Assembly: GCA_910588815.1 (NCBI GenBank)
Contig: CAJUQY010000034.1
Coordinates: 1-33,671 of the forward strand
Direction of reading: 5' to 3'
Origin: an uncultured Lachnospiraceae bacterium
Lineage (GTDB): Bacteria > Bacillota > Clostridia > Lachnospirales > Lachnospiraceae
Length of the DNA: 33,671 nucleotides
A program made the position numbers and the translations under genes. Below the pieces are notes generated by a model that was not told where the DNA came from, made no database searches, and saw nothing but the letters and a program-made list of their open reading frames with translations. Shown here one piece after another: positions 15,446 through 23,281 of the stretch. The first letter of the stretch is position 1. Each line of letters opens with the position of its first letter.

Positions 15446-16084
15446 TTATTTTAACAATGCCTGCATGGAATCAGCGATAGAGGTCAGCATCAGATAGCAG
15501 CTGGTGGCGCCTGCATCCAGCACGCCGCGGCTTCTCTCGCCCAGGCGGCTTGCGCGGCCGATCTTGGCGATCATGCCTTCCGTAGCCTGCCAGCCTTCCT
15601 TGGCGGCGGCCTTCAGATCGTCCAGGGCAGCGACAAAATCCTTGCCGTCCTCAAGGGCCTTGCAGAATGCGTCCCTTGCGGGAACCATTGCGTCCAGGAG
15701 GCACTTGTCGCCGGGCTTTGCCCCGCCGATGTCCATGACGCCGTCCACAGCGTTGCAGATCATGTCTTTGAACACATTCTCGTCGATGTCCTCGCTGTCT
15801 TCACTGGCCATGGCCATTTCGTCAAAGAATACACCGTAAAGGGGCCCCATGGAACCGCCGATGTCTTCCATAAGGGTAGAGCTGAGAACGCTCAGGCCTT
15901 CGGACATGTTGTATTCCTTCCCGGCCAGTTTTTCGCCGGTCATGGTAAAGCCCTTGTTCATATTGATGCCGTGGTCGCCGTCGCCGATCTTTCCGTCGAC
16001 TTCGCTTAAGAAGTCTTTGTTGGTCTGGATGGTGGTGATCAGGCCTGTAACGACCGAAGCGGCTTCGCTGTTTTTAAATGACAT
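15446..16084 (-). CDS. dhaL: Dihydroxyacetone kinase subunit DhaL
   Basis: A 212-residue ADP/ATP-binding subunit of a two-subunit dihydroxyacetone-type kinase. The metal-coordinating motif KIGDGDHGINMNKGF (~31-45) and the MGPLYGVFFDEMAMA helix are visible, and the length is standard. It is the last gene of the minus-strand operon, 46 bases after dhaK. In PTS-type systems DhaL is recharged by DhaM, but no DhaM is encoded here, so either it is elsewhere or the kinase uses ATP directly. A collapsed second copy lies at 1568-1657. Confidence 0.93.
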   Translation of the reverse strand: MSFKNSEAASVVTGLITTIQTNKDFLSEVDGKIGDGDHGINMNKGFTMTGEKLAGKEYNMSEGLSVLSSTLMEDIGGSMGPLYGVFFDEMAMASEDSEDIDENVFKDMICNAVDGVMDIGGAKPGDKCLLDAMVPARDAFCKALEDGKDFVAALDDLKAAAKEGWQATEGMIAKIGRASRLGERSRGVLDAGATSCYLMLTSIADSMQALLK

Positions 16085-16130
16085 TTTTTTCTCCTTTTTA
16101 TGTTTCTGGATTCTTCTTTGCTTTTTCAGA

Positions 16131-17129
16131 TTAAAGCTGTTTTAATCCCACAGAATCGGCGGGCATGTCGATGCACTCCTTTAACTCGTCGTCCAGTTTC
16201 ATGACAGTCAAAGTCACGCCCATCATTTCCAGGGAAGTGAAGTAATTCCCCACATAAGCCTTGTAAACCTTGATTCCTTTTTCAGCCAGCAGTTCTTCTA
16301 CCTTATTATATACGATGTACTGTTCCATGACAGGAGTGGCGCCCAGGCCGGACAGGAGGACAACGACTTCATCGCCGGAGGCAAAAGGCAGATCGGGCAG
16401 GATAATGTCCACCATCTCCGCAGCCATCTCATCGGCGGTTTTCAGAGGTTCTACCTTGATGCCGGGCTCGCCGTGATGGCCGATGCCGACTTCCATGGTG
16501 CCGTCCTCAATGGTGAAGTTGGGATGCCCGACGGCAGGAATGGTGCAGGGAGCAGTGCCGATCCCCACGGAACGGGTATTGTCAATGGCCTTCTGCGCGG
16601 CGGCGATAACGCCGTCCAGGTCTGCGCCCATGGCAGCCTTCGCGCCGCCGACCTTCCACATGAGGACTTCTCCGGCTACGCCGCGTCGTTTTTCCAGTTC
16701 CGTCTTGGGGGCGGAGGCACAGTCGTCATTGGCGACGACAGTCTTGACTGTGATGCCTTCCTTCTTTGCGCTGCGGATAGCCATTTTTACATTCATATTG
16801 TCGCCGGCATAATTTCCGTACAGGCAGGCGACGCCTTTTCCGGAATCAGCCGCTTTCATGGCGTCTAAAAAGGCTTTTGCAGTGGGGGAAGAGAAGATTT
16901 CTCCGGCAGCCACTGCGTCGCACAGATTTTTGCCGATATATCCGATAAAAGCAGGCTTGTGGCCGGAGCCGCCGCCGGTCACGATGCCGACCTTGCCCTC
17001 CACGGGGGCGTTGACATATTTTAACACTCTGGGGTTGTCCGTGGCGGTGACCAGATCTTTGTTGGCTTTTACAAAGCCCTTTAACATATCTTCAACTACA
17101 AAATTAGGATCGTTCACGATTCTGTTCAT
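16131..17129 (-). CDS. dhaK: Dihydroxyacetone kinase subunit DhaK
   Basis: A 332-residue substrate-binding subunit that holds the ketose covalently as a hemiaminal on a histidine. GGGSGHKPAFIGYIG (52-66) forms the phosphate and substrate loop, and His218 in GIGHHGEPGI is the expected substrate-binding histidine. Length and motifs are complete. DhaK homologues in tetrose pathways phosphorylate erythrulose instead of dihydroxyacetone. Clustering with RpiB-like, epimerase-like and cupin genes makes such a larger ketose plausible (inference). Separated from the RpiB-like gene by 89 bases containing a hairpin. Confidence 0.93.
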   Translation of the reverse strand: MNRIVNDPNFVVEDMLKGFVKANKDLVTATDNPRVLKYVNAPVEGKVGIVTGGGSGHKPAFIGYIGKNLCDAVAAGEIFSSPTAKAFLDAMKAADSGKGVACLYGNYAGDNMNVKMAIRSAKKEGITVKTVVANDDCASAPKTELEKRRGVAGEVLMWKVGGAKAAMGADLDGVIAAAQKAIDNTRSVGIGTAPCTIPAVGHPNFTIEDGTMEVGIGHHGEPGIKVEPLKTADEMAAEMVDIILPDLPFASGDEVVVLLSGLGATPVMEQYIVYNKVEELLAEKGIKVYKAYVGNYFTSLEMMGVTLTVMKLDDELKECIDMPADSVGLKQL

Positions 17130-17176
17130 AAGATACTCCTTTTTAATGTCCCTGCCGCCGGCAGGTATGTATAAAG

Positions 17177-17204
17177 GTCAGCGGCCCGCAAAAAAGCCGC
17201 TGAC
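17177..17204 (-). other. Intercistronic hairpin between rpiB-like gene and dhaK
   Basis: GTCAGCGGC and GCCGCTGAC form a perfect 9-base-pair stem with a 10-base loop. It lies directly after the stop codon of the RpiB-like gene in the minus-strand transcript. No T tract follows, so processing or stabilisation is likelier than termination. Confidence 0.5.
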
Positions 17205-17218
17205 AGGTGTTTGGCAGA

Positions 17219-17671
17219 TCATTTCCGGTAGGAAGCATCCACCTCGTTGATCCTGGCGACCTTGGGAGCGGAGCCGCCGCCGGCAAAGTCGCATTTTAAC
17301 CAGATATCCACCAGGTATTTTGCCAGTTCCACGCCGATAACACGCTCTCCCATGCACATGATCTGGGCGTCGTTGCTCTTTCTGGAACGCTCTGTGGAGA
17401 AGGGATCGTGGCAGACGGCGGCACGGATGCCGGGCACCTTGTTGGCGGTGATGCACATGCCGATGCCGGTCCCGCATACCAGGATGCCTCTGTCATATTC
17501 GCCTCTGGCGACAGCCTCCGCAACCTTCTGGGCCACGTCGGGATAGAGGATCACTTCGCCTTCGTCAGCTCCGAAATCATGGTACTCAATGTCTTCTTTT
17601 GTATCCAGATGTTTCATGACGGCTACTTTTAAAGCGTAAGCAGCTTCGTCACAGCCGATTGCAATCTTCAT
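17219..17671 (-). CDS. rpiB: RpiB/LacAB-family sugar-phosphate isomerase
   Basis: A 150-residue aldose-ketose isomerase. MKIAIGCDEAAYALK opens the protein, the catalytic cysteine is Cys66 in VCGTGIGMCITANK, and the substrate loop PGIRAAVCHDPFSTERSRKSNDAQIM follows (read here in part: HDPFSTERSRKSNDA). I chose the ATG at 17671; an in-frame GTG two codons earlier is possible. Ribose 5-phosphate isomerase B is the namesake, but homologues in polyol operons act on allose-, galactose- or erythrulose-phosphates. The operon context favours isomerising the product of the DhaKL kinase (inference). Confidence 0.9.
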   Translation of the reverse strand: MKIAIGCDEAAYALKVAVMKHLDTKEDIEYHDFGADEGEVILYPDVAQKVAEAVARGEYDRGILVCGTGIGMCITANKVPGIRAAVCHDPFSTERSRKSNDAQIMCMGERVIGVELAKYLVDIWLKCDFAGGGSAPKVARINEVDASYRK

Positions 17672-17765
17672 TGTCACGTCTCACTTTCTTTTTGCAGGGC
17701 CGGGCGCGGCGCCGGCTCCTCGGAGCACGGCGGCCAGCTAGTCCGTTCCGTGTTGGTTTTGAAAT

Positions 17766-17787
17766 GGCCCGCGGCAACCCGCGGGCC
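17766..17787 (-). other. Intercistronic hairpin between epimerase-like and rpiB-like genes
   Basis: GGCCCGCGG and CCGCGGGCC form a perfect 9-base-pair, all-GC stem with a four-base loop, in the 158-base gap after the TIM-barrel gene. It is very stable. Only A/T-mixed sequence follows, so it is probably a transcript-processing or stabilising element. Confidence 0.5.
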
Positions 17788-17829
17788 GTAACATTATGAA
17801 GTATCCGGTTGTCGGATTACGTCAGTTCA

Positions 17830-18687
17830 CTACATTGCGTCGGCGATGGCCTTCAGATTGGCCAGGCCGTCGCGGGCCAGATCTTCGCCGGTGGGGGCAA
17901 AGCTTCGCCAAATGGCGCAATTGCCGGAAAGCTCCTCAAAGCTGGGGTCGAAGGACTCGATAACCAGAGGGCCGTCATAGCCGACCTCGTGGACTGCCTG
18001 GAAGAACTCCTTGAAAGGCACCAGCCCTGTTCCGGGGATTCCGCGGTCATTTTCATTCACATGGATGTAACCCAGATATTCTTTGCCGCAGGTCTTCACG
18101 GCGCCTGCAAAGCTCTTCTCCTCCCGGATCATGTGGAAGCAGTCCAGATGGACCTTGATGTTGTCGCCGCCGACATCCTTGCAGAACTTCACGGCATCCT
18201 CTGCGATATTGAGGAAATGAGTCTCGAAACGGTTGACGCACTCTACGCATATGGTCACGCTCCCCGTTTCCTTTGCGTAAGCCGTGTTTTCCTTCATGCA
18301 TTCCACAGCCCAGGCCCATTCCTGCTCCGTGCGGGGCTTCTTGGTCAGATATCCCCATCCCGCATAGTTTACACCGCCTAAAATGGGCGCGCCCAGATAA
18401 TTGCAGATATCCACACATTTCTTCATGGCCGCCACGGAAGCCTTACGGATCTCGGGGTCAGGAGAAATGGGGTTGGTCTCCAGAGTCAGGGTCGTCGTGC
18501 ACACGCAGCCGATGCCCACCTTGTCCAGCTCTTTTTTGACGGCCTCCATGGGGAAGGTGAAGGGATTGGAAATGGCAAAGTCGATAACCTCAAAACCCAT
18601 TTCCTTGGCCTTGGGAATGACCCAGAGATCCTTCTCGCTGAAGTTTTCCGCCCAGATAAAGCTGTCTACACCAAATTTAAAATACAT
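17830..18687 (-). CDS. TIM-barrel sugar epimerase/isomerase (D-tagatose 3-epimerase-like)
   Basis: A 285-residue xylose-isomerase-like TIM barrel. The metal ligands and catalytic glutamates of the D-tagatose/psicose 3-epimerase group are all in place: Glu149 (CVECVNRFE), Asp182 and His185 (LDCFHM), His209 and Glu212 (YIHVNENDRG, with Arg215) and Glu244 (LVIESFDP). It therefore likely epimerises a ketose or ketose phosphate at C3 or isomerises it. In erythritol catabolism a TIM-barrel enzyme of this fold works with an RpiB homologue, a parallel to this operon. The exact substrate cannot be read from sequence. Confidence 0.85.
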   Translation of the reverse strand: MYFKFGVDSFIWAENFSEKDLWVIPKAKEMGFEVIDFAISNPFTFPMEAVKKELDKVGIGCVCTTTLTLETNPISPDPEIRKASVAAMKKCVDICNYLGAPILGGVNYAGWGYLTKKPRTEQEWAWAVECMKENTAYAKETGSVTICVECVNRFETHFLNIAEDAVKFCKDVGGDNIKVHLDCFHMIREEKSFAGAVKTCGKEYLGYIHVNENDRGIPGTGLVPFKEFFQAVHEVGYDGPLVIESFDPSFEELSGNCAIWRSFAPTGEDLARDGLANLKAIADAM

Positions 18688-18711
18688 AAGATATCCTCCA
18701 AATTGTGTCTG

Positions 18712-18738
18712 CCGGGCCGCCCCATGGGAGGCGGCCGG
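18712..18738 (-). other. Intercistronic hairpin between cupin and epimerase-like genes
   Basis: GGCCGCC (18715-18721) pairs with GGCGGCC (18730-18736), and the stem can be extended with a bulge. It sits in the 66-base gap of the minus-strand operon. Confidence 0.4.
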
Positions 18739-18753
18739 TCTATGAGCCGTGGA

Positions 18754-19956
18754 TTAAACGGTTGCGGGTACGTCAGGGTTGTTGTTGGCAAAGTTCTGCA
18801 GAACAACCAAAGGCTCGTAGGAGCTTCCGTTGGTGATCTTGATGCCCTTCTTTGCGGCGGCTTCGGAGACGAAGAATTCGTCCGCGGTCAGATCCTCGTA
18901 ACGGACCATTTCGGGAGCCTGGCACTCAAATTTGCCGAAAGTTCCGTGACCCTGGGAGATCACTGCGCAGTAGCAGGCGGCATCCGTGAGCACGTAGCTC
19001 TGGCCAGGCAGGACGGTGACTTCCTTGGCGGCAACCCACTCATTGGCGTAGGCGACCCATTTCTCAACGGCCGCTTCGGATTCACAGCGGAGCTTCGGTG
19101 CGCGGAAGTAGGTCTCCTTGTAATCGGGACGGGTGCTCTCTTCCCAGTCGATCTGGTTGAAGATAGCTTCCAGATCGTCTTTCTCCTCCTCGGGAGCACA
19201 GTCGGTCAGCATGTTGTGAGGATTCACCTCACCCATGGTGACATTCTCCATGATGGTGTTCACATCGCTGTTCCACTGGGGCTCATAGGTCACCAGGGAG
19301 GCAGGCGCATGGATGACTCCGGCGGGGGTGTACCAGCCGGTACCAAGCTGGATCCGGTAAGCTCTGGAAAGTTCGGTGATCCTGGTATCTTTCACGTCAT
19401 AATTTTTCAGGCATTCCATGACCTCTTCCTTGGTGGTGGAAGGGTCGAAGCCGAAGTAAGTGAGGGGGAATCTTCCTAAATAAGAGGCATTATACTGGGG
19501 CGGGAAATAATAAGCTTCCGGTTTGCCGTGCATGCCGATCTTATTGGCCTTCTCTTCCGTCAGATGAAGATGATGGAACAGGGGCTTGTCATAGTCATAC
19601 AATTTGGCGAAGGTAGGCCACGTGCCGTATTTCTCCATCAGGGCATCGCCGATTAAATCCGCGCCGAGTTCTTCCACGAAATCTTTGAAAAGCTCCTTCG
19701 CTTTGGAAGCCCGGTCAACGAGAACATAGCTCATGCCTTCTGTTTCGCCGGTCTTGGGACCGTTCAATGCTTTGGCAAGGGAGCCGAGCCACCGCTCGCA
19801 GATGCCGCCGCGGTCCATTCCCAGAGCAAAATAGTCATCGGGATGCAGTCTCAGCCTGCGTCCAGGCTCGTTAAATCCACGGGGAACCCAGGTGGGAGTC
19901 AGCTGAAGGACGCCCTCACCGTCTTCAAACACTTTGCGAATCGTTTCTTTTGACAA
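18754..19956 (-). CDS. Mannose-6-phosphate isomerase-like cupin protein
   Basis: A protein of about 400 residues resembling class I phosphomannose isomerases. A probable metal site is formed by HHLHLTEEK, GKPEAYYFPP and the downstream GVIHAP histidine. A second cupin-like strand region lies at the C-terminus (VTVLPGQSYVLTDAACY). I chose the TTG at 19956, which has AAGGAGG eight bases before it; the ATG at 20019 would add 21 unlikely residues lying over the leader. It is the promoter-proximal gene of the ketose operon, so it probably isomerises the incoming sugar or sugar phosphate. The precise reaction is unknown. Confidence 0.75.
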   Translation of the reverse strand: MSKETIRKVFEDGEGVLQLTPTWVPRGFNEPGRRLRLHPDDYFALGMDRGGICERWLGSLAKALNGPKTGETEGMSYVLVDRASKAKELFKDFVEELGADLIGDALMEKYGTWPTFAKLYDYDKPLFHHLHLTEEKANKIGMHGKPEAYYFPPQYNASYLGRFPLTYFGFDPSTTKEEVMECLKNYDVKDTRITELSRAYRIQLGTGWYTPAGVIHAPASLVTYEPQWNSDVNTIMENVTMGEVNPHNMLTDCAPEEEKDDLEAIFNQIDWEESTRPDYKETYFRAPKLRCESEAAVEKWVAYANEWVAAKEVTVLPGQSYVLTDAACYCAVISQGHGTFGKFECQAPEMVRYEDLTADEFFVSEAAAKKGIKITNGSSYEPLVVLQNFANNNPDVPATV

Positions 19957-20011
19957 AACAGTACCCTCCTTTATTATTGAAAATCTACATCGTAAACACA
20001 TAAACGAAAGA

Positions 20012-20039
20012 TTGTACAATTGGTAATATTACAGTACAA
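20012..20039. promoter_or_regulatory. Operator candidate of the ketose operon
   Basis: TTGTAC (20012-20017) and GTACAA (20034-20039) flank the palindrome GTAATATTAC (20023-20032), immediately downstream of the predicted transcription start on the minus strand. The site differs from the A/T-tract operators at 3264, 5165 and 12623, so a different regulator is expected. None for it is encoded nearby. Confidence 0.5.
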
Positions 20040-20048
20040 CCTAGCTAT

Positions 20049-20077
20049 AGATTACACTCTAAAAAAAAAAATGTCAA
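20049..20077 (-). promoter_or_regulatory. Promoter of the cupin-epimerase-rpiB-dhaK-dhaL operon
   Basis: On the minus strand TTGACA (20072-20077), a 17-base spacer containing an 11-base T run, and TAATCT (20049-20054). The leader to the TTG start is about 85 bases. Confidence 0.65.
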
Positions 20078-20179
20078 GATAGAACGGTCATTTTTCACAT
20101 GAAACGAAAGAAAAAATTGTTCATAATTACTAATGGGAGTTTGGCTCACCTAAAACGGATATTGGAAATTTACGGTAAA

Positions 20180-20214
20180 AAATAAGGCCGCCGGAGCAGC
20201 CGGCAGCCTTATTT
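20180..20214 (-). terminator. Rho-independent terminator of the CNNM gene
   Basis: On the minus strand, AAATAAGGCTGCCGG pairs with CCGGCGGCCTTATTT, followed by further Ts. It lies directly after the CNNM stop codon at 20222. Confidence 0.8.
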
Positions 20215-20221
20215 GAAAGCG

Positions 20222-21493
20222 CTATTCTTTTTCTTCCTCTTCCGTCTCCGGCAGGTACATTTTTACCCACTCGATCCGGTTTTTGTTCATGGTTTCCACC
20301 ACAAAACGAATACCCTGGCAGGTGACGCTCTCTTTGGCGATGGGAACGTGGTCCAGTTCGCCGATCATGAGCCCTCCCACGGAATCATAATCCTCCGAGG
20401 AGAGGGAAAGCTCCAGGGCGTCGTTGATATCGTCTAGTTTCATGGAACCCTCTACCCGGTATTCCCGCTCGCCGATCTTCTGCAGGCTCTGCAGCTCGTC
20501 TTCGTCGTATTCGTCGCGGATTTCCCCGACGATCTCTTCCAGCAGATCCTCCAGGGTCACAAGTCCGGCAGTGGCGCCGTACTCATCCAGCACGATGGCA
20601 AGGCTCATGGAGTTTTGGCGCATGTCCATGAACAGCTCGGAAGTCTTTTTAAACTCATAAGTAAAGTAAGCTTCCCGCAGATAGTCCTGCAGGTGAAAGG
20701 GAGTGTCCTTTTTGTAAAAGAGCAGATCCTTCATATTAATAATGCCGATCACATTGTCAGTGGTATCCCGGTAAACAGGGATGCGGGTGAACATGCTCTC
20801 ACGGTAAATTTCTAATAACTCGTCATAGGAAGAGTCCTCACGGGCGAATACCATATTGATGCGGGGAACCATGACATCCTTGGCCTGGGCGTCCCCGAAA
20901 TCCACCACATTATTGATCATTTTCCTCTCTTCGCTCTCAATGACCCCCTCCTCGTGGCTGACGTCCACAATGGTACGCAGCTCCTTCTCCGTAATGGTAT
21001 CGGCCTTGGCGTCGGGATCCACCTGCATCAGGCGCAGAAAGCCTCTCGCCAGCTTGTTGACAATAAAGATCACCGGCGTTAAAAGTTTCATCAGCAGGGA
21101 AATGATACCCGCTATCTTGAGGGCCATGGATTCTGCCTTTAAGGTGGCCATGGTCTTGGGGGAGATTTCACCGAAGATCAGGATCAACAGGGTGATGATG
21201 CCGGTGGCGATGCCCACATAGGCATTGCCGAACTTCTTGATGGCCAGAGTGGTGATCAGGGAGGAGGCGCTTAAATTGACCACGTTGTTCCCGATCAGGA
21301 TGGCGCTGAGCATCTTGCCTTTGTTGCTGATGACGCGATCCAGGGTAACTGCCCGTTTGTTCCCCTCTTCAATCAAAGTGCGGATCCGCACCTGGCTGAC
21401 TGTTAAGAGCGCCGTTTCCGCAGAAGAGAAAAAGGCCGACAAAAACAACAAGATCATGAGGCTGACAATTTGTATGGCGTCACTTGGGTCCAA
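20222..21493 (-). CDS. CNNM/CorC (HlyC) family transporter-associated protein
   Basis: A 423-residue membrane protein of the DUF21-CBS-CorC/HlyC family. The N-terminal DUF21 region (~1-190) has about four hydrophobic segments and starts with LMILLFLSAFFSSAETALL. A CBS pair follows (~205-325; MVPRINMVF, IPVYRDTTDNVIGIINMKDLL, GATAGLVTLEDLLEEIVGEI), and a CorC_HlyC domain ends the protein (~340-415). Family members take part in magnesium and cobalt or sodium homeostasis. It begins at a TTG with AGGAGAG upstream, and has its own promoter and terminator, so it is monocistronic. Confidence 0.9.
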   Translation of the reverse strand: MDPSDAIQIVSLMILLFLSAFFSSAETALLTVSQVRIRTLIEEGNKRAVTLDRVISNKGKMLSAILIGNNVVNLSASSLITTLAIKKFGNAYVGIATGIITLLILIFGEISPKTMATLKAESMALKIAGIISLLMKLLTPVIFIVNKLARGFLRLMQVDPDAKADTITEKELRTIVDVSHEEGVIESEERKMINNVVDFGDAQAKDVMVPRINMVFAREDSSYDELLEIYRESMFTRIPVYRDTTDNVIGIINMKDLLFYKKDTPFHLQDYLREAYFTYEFKKTSELFMDMRQNSMSLAIVLDEYGATAGLVTLEDLLEEIVGEIRDEYDEDELQSLQKIGEREYRVEGSMKLDDINDALELSLSSEDYDSVGGLMIGELDHVPIAKESVTCQGIRFVVETMNKNRIEWVKMYLPETEEEEKE

Positions 21494-21530
21494 AAAAAAT
21501 CACTCTCCTAAAAGTTATTATATGGAAATG

Positions 21531-21559
21531 ATTGTACAATATTGCAATGCGCCTGTCAA
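21531..21559 (-). promoter_or_regulatory. Promoter of the CNNM gene
   Basis: On the minus strand TTGACA (21554-21559), a 17-base spacer and TACAAT (21531-21536). Confidence 0.65.
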
Positions 21560-21604
21560 GAAAATCGGCGTGTAATAGTTTATACATTCTTTAGGAAAAA
21601 TAAG

Positions 21605-21633
21605 TCGAAAATAAGGGAAAGCTGTGTTATGAT
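21605..21633 (+). promoter_or_regulatory. Promoter of the HAD phosphatase gene
   Basis: A weak -35 (TCGAAA, 21605-21610), a 17-base spacer and an extended -10 TGTTATGAT (TATGAT at 21628-21633), about 35 bases before the ATG. Confidence 0.45.
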
Positions 21634-21669
21634 GATAAACAGAATATGTAGATTTTAAGGGGAGGGGCT

Positions 21670-22485
21670 ATGGCAGTCAGATTGGTGGCGCTTGACCTGG
21701 ACGGGACGGCGCTTATGAGACATCGGACGCTTACGGAGCGGATGCGGAGGGCTGTTCTTGACTCGCTTGCCGCTGGGATTTTGGTGGTTCCGGCCACAGG
21801 GCGTTCTTATATGGATATTCCGGAGGCGGTTCGGAAGCTGTCCGGTATTCCCTGTTTTTTGACGTCCAACGGGGCGAATATCGTGGACGGAACAGGGAAG
21901 AGCCTTTGTGCGGACTTGATTCCCTGGGTGTGGTGCGTGAAGGTTCTTCGGCTCCTGGAGGAGTATGATACGCAGCCTTCCGTACATATAAGAGGAGCCA
22001 GCGTCAATCTGAAAACGGCGGATCCCCGGATCGTGGCCCGCTACGGAAACAGCGATTATTTTAAACGGAGCAGTGTGGATGACCTGGCGGAGTACGTGGC
22101 AGAGCAGCAGACGGACATAGAAAAGATTTTCGCGGTTCTTTTTGAGCCGGAGCGGAAAGCGGAACTGACGGCCCGGATCACCGCAGGGCTTCCCCTTGGC
22201 GTTTCGGCTTCCGGCCCGGACAATATTGAGCTGAACAGCCTGACAGCATCTAAAGGGCACGGCCTTTCTATGCTCTGTGAGCGGTTTGGGATCGGGGCGG
22301 CGCAGACGGCGGTGGTCGGCGACAGTATCAATGACATTTCCATGTTTGCCTTTGCGGGCTGTTCGGTTGCCATGGGGAATGCGGAGACATGTTTAAAGGA
22401 GATGGCAGATTATGAGACGGAAACCTGTGAGGAGGACGGGGCCGCGAAGGCCCTGGAGCGGCTTGTGAGCGGGGAATGGCAATAG
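21670..22485 (+). CDS. Cof-type HAD-IIB phosphatase
   Basis: A 271-residue haloacid-dehalogenase phosphatase of the Cof/YidA group, acting on small phosphorylated metabolites. Motif I is LDLDGTAL (Asp nucleophile and acid), motif II TSNGAN, the motif III lysine is in LTASKGHGLSML, and motif IV is VGDSINDISMF. Length and C2 cap are standard for the group. GGGGAGGGG lies before the ATG. Substrate unknown. It is followed after 28 bases by an ABC ATPase gene and may share its transcript. Confidence 0.9.
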   Translation: MAVRLVALDLDGTALMRHRTLTERMRRAVLDSLAAGILVVPATGRSYMDIPEAVRKLSGIPCFLTSNGANIVDGTGKSLCADLIPWVWCVKVLRLLEEYDTQPSVHIRGASVNLKTADPRIVARYGNSDYFKRSSVDDLAEYVAEQQTDIEKIFAVLFEPERKAELTARITAGLPLGVSASGPDNIELNSLTASKGHGLSMLCERFGIGAAQTAVVGDSINDISMFAFAGCSVAMGNAETCLKEMADYETETCEEDGAAKALERLVSGEWQ

Positions 22486-22513
22486 GCAGAGGAAAGGCAA
22501 AGGAGGAGGCCGG

Positions 22514-23218
22514 ATGGCTGCGTTCGTGGAATTTAAAGGGGTAAAGAAGACCTATCGGATGGGAGAGGTTGTGATCAAAGCTGTGGATGACATGAGCTTT
22601 GCCATTGAGAAGGGGGAGTTTGTCATTATCGTGGGCCCGAGCGGGGCGGGGAAGACCACGGTTCTCAATATCCTTGGAGGGATGGACCGGGTTTCTTCGG
22701 GACAGGTGATTGTGGACGGCGCGGAGGTCTCCGGCTTTGACAGAAGGCGGATGACCAGATACCGCAGGGAGGATATCGGTTTTGTCTTTCAGTTTTATAA
22801 CCTGGTTCAGAACCTGACAGCTCTTGAGAACGTGGAGCTGGCCCTCCAGATCTGCAGGGACCATCTGGACGCGGAGGAAATTCTGCGGGACGTGGGACTC
22901 GGGGAGCGGATGGACAACTTCCCCTCCCAGCTTTCCGGCGGGGAGCAGCAGCGGGTATCCATCGCCAGGGCATTGGCCAAAAATCCGAAGCTTTTGCTCT
23001 GTGACGAGCCGACAGGGGCTTTGGATTACCAGACGGGGAAGACAATCCTGCAGCTTTTGCAGGATACCTGCAGGAAGCGGGGCATGACAGTGGTGGTCAT
23101 CACCCATAATTCTGCCCTGGCGCCCATGGCAGACCGGGTGTTTAAGATCAAAAACGGACAGATTTCCTCCATGCGGATGAACGAAACGCCTGTTTCCGTG
23201 GAAGAGATCGAATGGTAG
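22514..23218 (+). CDS. ABC transporter ATP-binding protein (MacB/LolD type)
   Basis: A 234-residue ATPase of the MacB/LolD/FtsE group that drives FtsX-like permeases. Walker A is GPSGAGKTT, Q-loop FVFQFYNLVQNLTALENVEL, signature LSGGEQQRVSIARAL, Walker B LLLCDEPTGALD, and the switch His is in VVITHN. AAAGGAGGAGG precedes the ATG. It is followed by the giant FtsX permease with a 63-base gap, so the two form one mechanotransmission-type transporter. Confidence 0.93.
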   Translation: MAAFVEFKGVKKTYRMGEVVIKAVDDMSFAIEKGEFVIIVGPSGAGKTTVLNILGGMDRVSSGQVIVDGAEVSGFDRRRMTRYRREDIGFVFQFYNLVQNLTALENVELALQICRDHLDAEEILRDVGLGERMDNFPSQLSGGEQQRVSIARALAKNPKLLLCDEPTGALDYQTGKTILQLLQDTCRKRGMTVVVITHNSALAPMADRVFKIKNGQISSMRMNETPVSVEEIEW

Positions 23219-23281
23219 CATCTGCGGATCCGGCAGAGCCGGGCGGCTTTGGGCAGAAAACAGACTGGGGTAGATGCAAAG

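Noticed and set aside
21531..21540. ATTGTACAAT palindrome shared with 20011-20020
   Set aside because: Before the CNNM gene it coincides with the -10 box, so the match with the ketose operator may be chance. One 10-base palindrome is not enough to claim co-regulation.
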